In this document: one piece after another, positions 63,042 to 64,000 of the stretch | How positions within the stretch are numbered: position 1 is the first letter of the stretch | How the letters are laid out: each line of letters begins with the position of its first letter | Source: Atlantibacter hermannii | GTDB lineage: Bacteria; Pseudomonadota; Gammaproteobacteria; Enterobacterales; Enterobacteriaceae | DNA: 64,000 bases | Direction of reading: 5' to 3' | Assembly: GCA_900635495.1 (NCBI GenBank) | Contig: LR134136.1 | Span: forward strand, 3,596,001 to 3,660,000 | Translations under genes and position numbers: made by a program | The notes under the pieces: generated by a model | Database searches by the model: none | What the model saw: the letters and a program-made list of their open reading frames with translations, nothing else | What the model was told of the DNA's origin: nothing

Positions 63042-64000
63042 ATGAAAACAGTTAATGAATTGATAAAGGATATCAATGCGCTGAACTCCCACCTCCATGA
63101 AAAAGACTTTTTTATTGACGTGGGAACAAACGACAGACGAATTGAAACAGGTGCTGGACGTCGCCGCCGCGCTCAAAACACTTCGTGCGGAAAATATCGC
63201 TACCCGGGTGTTTAATAGCGGCCTTGGCATCTCTGTATTCCGCGATAACTCCACCCGTACGCGTTTCTCCTATGCCTCGGCGCTGAATTTGCTCGGTCTT
63301 GCCCAGCAGGATCTGGATGAAGGCAAATCACAAATCGCCCACGGCGAAACCGTGCGTGAAACCGCCAACATGATCTCTTTCTGCGCCGATGCCATTGGTA
63401 TTCGCGACGATATGTTCCTGGGAGCGGGCAACGCCTATATGCGCGAAGTCGGCGCCGCGCTGGATGATGGCTATAAGCAAGGCGTTCTGCCTCAACGTCC
63501 GGCGCTGATTAACCTGCAGTGCGATATCGACCACCCTACCCAGTCCATGGCCGATCTCGCCTGGCTGCGCGAGCACTTTGGTTCGCTGGAAAACCTGAAA
63601 GGCAAGAAAATCGCCATGACCTGGGCTTACTCCCCCAGTTACGGTAAGCCGCTTTCCGTACCGCAGGGCATCATCGGTTTGATGACCCGTTTCGGGATGG
63701 ACGTGACGCTGGCGCATCCGGAAGGGTATGACCTGATCCCTGACGTGATCGACGTGGCGAAAAACAACGCCAAATCGTCCGGCGGCAGCTTCCGCCAGGT
63801 CACCAGTATGGAAGAAGCGTTTAAAGATGCCGACATTGTGTATCCCAAATCATGGGCGCCGTACAAAGTCATGGAACAGCGCACCGACCTGCTGCGCGCC
63901 AACGATCACGACGGTCTGAAAGCGCTGGAAAAAGCCTGCCTGGCGCAGAACGCCAATCATAAGGACTGGCACTGCACTGAAGAGATGATGAAGCTCACCA
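63042..64000 (+). pseudogene. ygeW: YgeW carbamoyltransferase, frameshift near the start; 3' end cut by window
   Basis: Aspartate/ornithine carbamoyltransferase-family protein; in E. coli it belongs to the cluster for anaerobic purine and urate breakdown. The start ATG 63042 gives MKTVNELIKDINALNSHLHE. A run of six T at 63108-63113 (five expected) shifts the frame; repaired, it continues DFLLTWEQTTDELKQVLDVA. The remainder is one clean frame to the window end, with the carbamoyl-phosphate site FRDNSTRTRFSYASALN and HPTQSMADLAWL. About 320 of 396 residues are visible. Probably a sequencing insertion. Confidence 0.88.

Overview
The window is a piece of an enterobacterial chromosome from the Escherichia/Salmonella/Citrobacter group. 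Almost every gene has a recognisable E. coli K-12 counterpart in the same order as the 62-65 min region: truC, yqcC, csrB, syd, queF, ppnN, sdaCB, xni, rlmM, ygdD, gcvA/gcvB, ygdI, csdAE, tcdA, mltA, metZWV, amiC, argA, recDB-ptrA-recC, ppdC-ygdB-ppdBA, thyA-lgt, ptsP-rppH, mutH, ygdR, tas, lplT-aas, omrAB, galR, lysA/lysR, ygeA, kduD, yqeF, glyU, ygeR, xdhABC, ygeV, ygeW. An intact-looking xdhABC-ygeV-ygeW block together with departures from E. coli (no araE or kduI, no ETT2 secretion island beside glyU, a kdgF-like cupin gene, an acetyltransferase between galR and lysA) suggests Citrobacter or a close relative. The species cannot be fixed from this sequence alone.

Layout. 1-4.6 kb: tRNA pseudouridine synthase, the CsrA-titrating RNA CsrB with a UvrY-type site, Syd, queuosine reductase and the ppGpp-linked nucleosidase PpnN. 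5-7.8 kb: serine uptake and deamination. 7.9-15.5 kb: Xni, RlmM, GcvA/GcvB, the CsdA-CsdE-TcdA tRNA-modification set and MltA. 15.7-19 kb: three initiator-tRNA genes, AmiC and ArgA with a textbook pair of ARG boxes. 19-32.6 kb: recombination genes recD-recB-ptrA-recC plus four prepilin-like genes. 32.8-38.8 kb: thyA-lgt, ptsP-rppH, a DARS2-type DnaA-box region and mutH. 39-48.8 kb: ygdR, tas, phospholipid repair (lplT-aas), OmrA/OmrB, galR, lysA/lysR and a racemase. 48.9-50.4 kb: a KdgR-box-flanked kdgF/kduD uronate pair. 50.7-55.8 kb: the most variable part, with a thiolase, an orphan KilA-C-like protein, and a LysR/EamA/ketopantoate-reductase-like cluster ending at glyU. 56-64 kb: the amidase activator ygeR and a purine module (xdhABC, sigma-54 activator ygeV, carbamoyltransferase ygeW), with sigma-54-type promoters in front of both xdhA and ygeW.

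Most striking technical feature: at least 15 single-base insertions or deletions, mostly in homopolymer runs. They break otherwise intact core genes (sdaB, rlmM, csdA, tcdA, recD, recC, mutH, lysA, xdhA, ygeW, a reductase) and two of the four tRNA genes. Read-through across each indel restores the expected family sequence, so most are probably sequencing or assembly errors rather than real pseudogenes. Loci disrupted as read are typed pseudogene here, with that caveat. I found no insertion sequence, CRISPR array, integrase or clearly novel system. The more interesting leads are the sigma-54 control of the purine module, the glyU-adjacent variable block and the KdgR-flanked kdgF/kduD pair.
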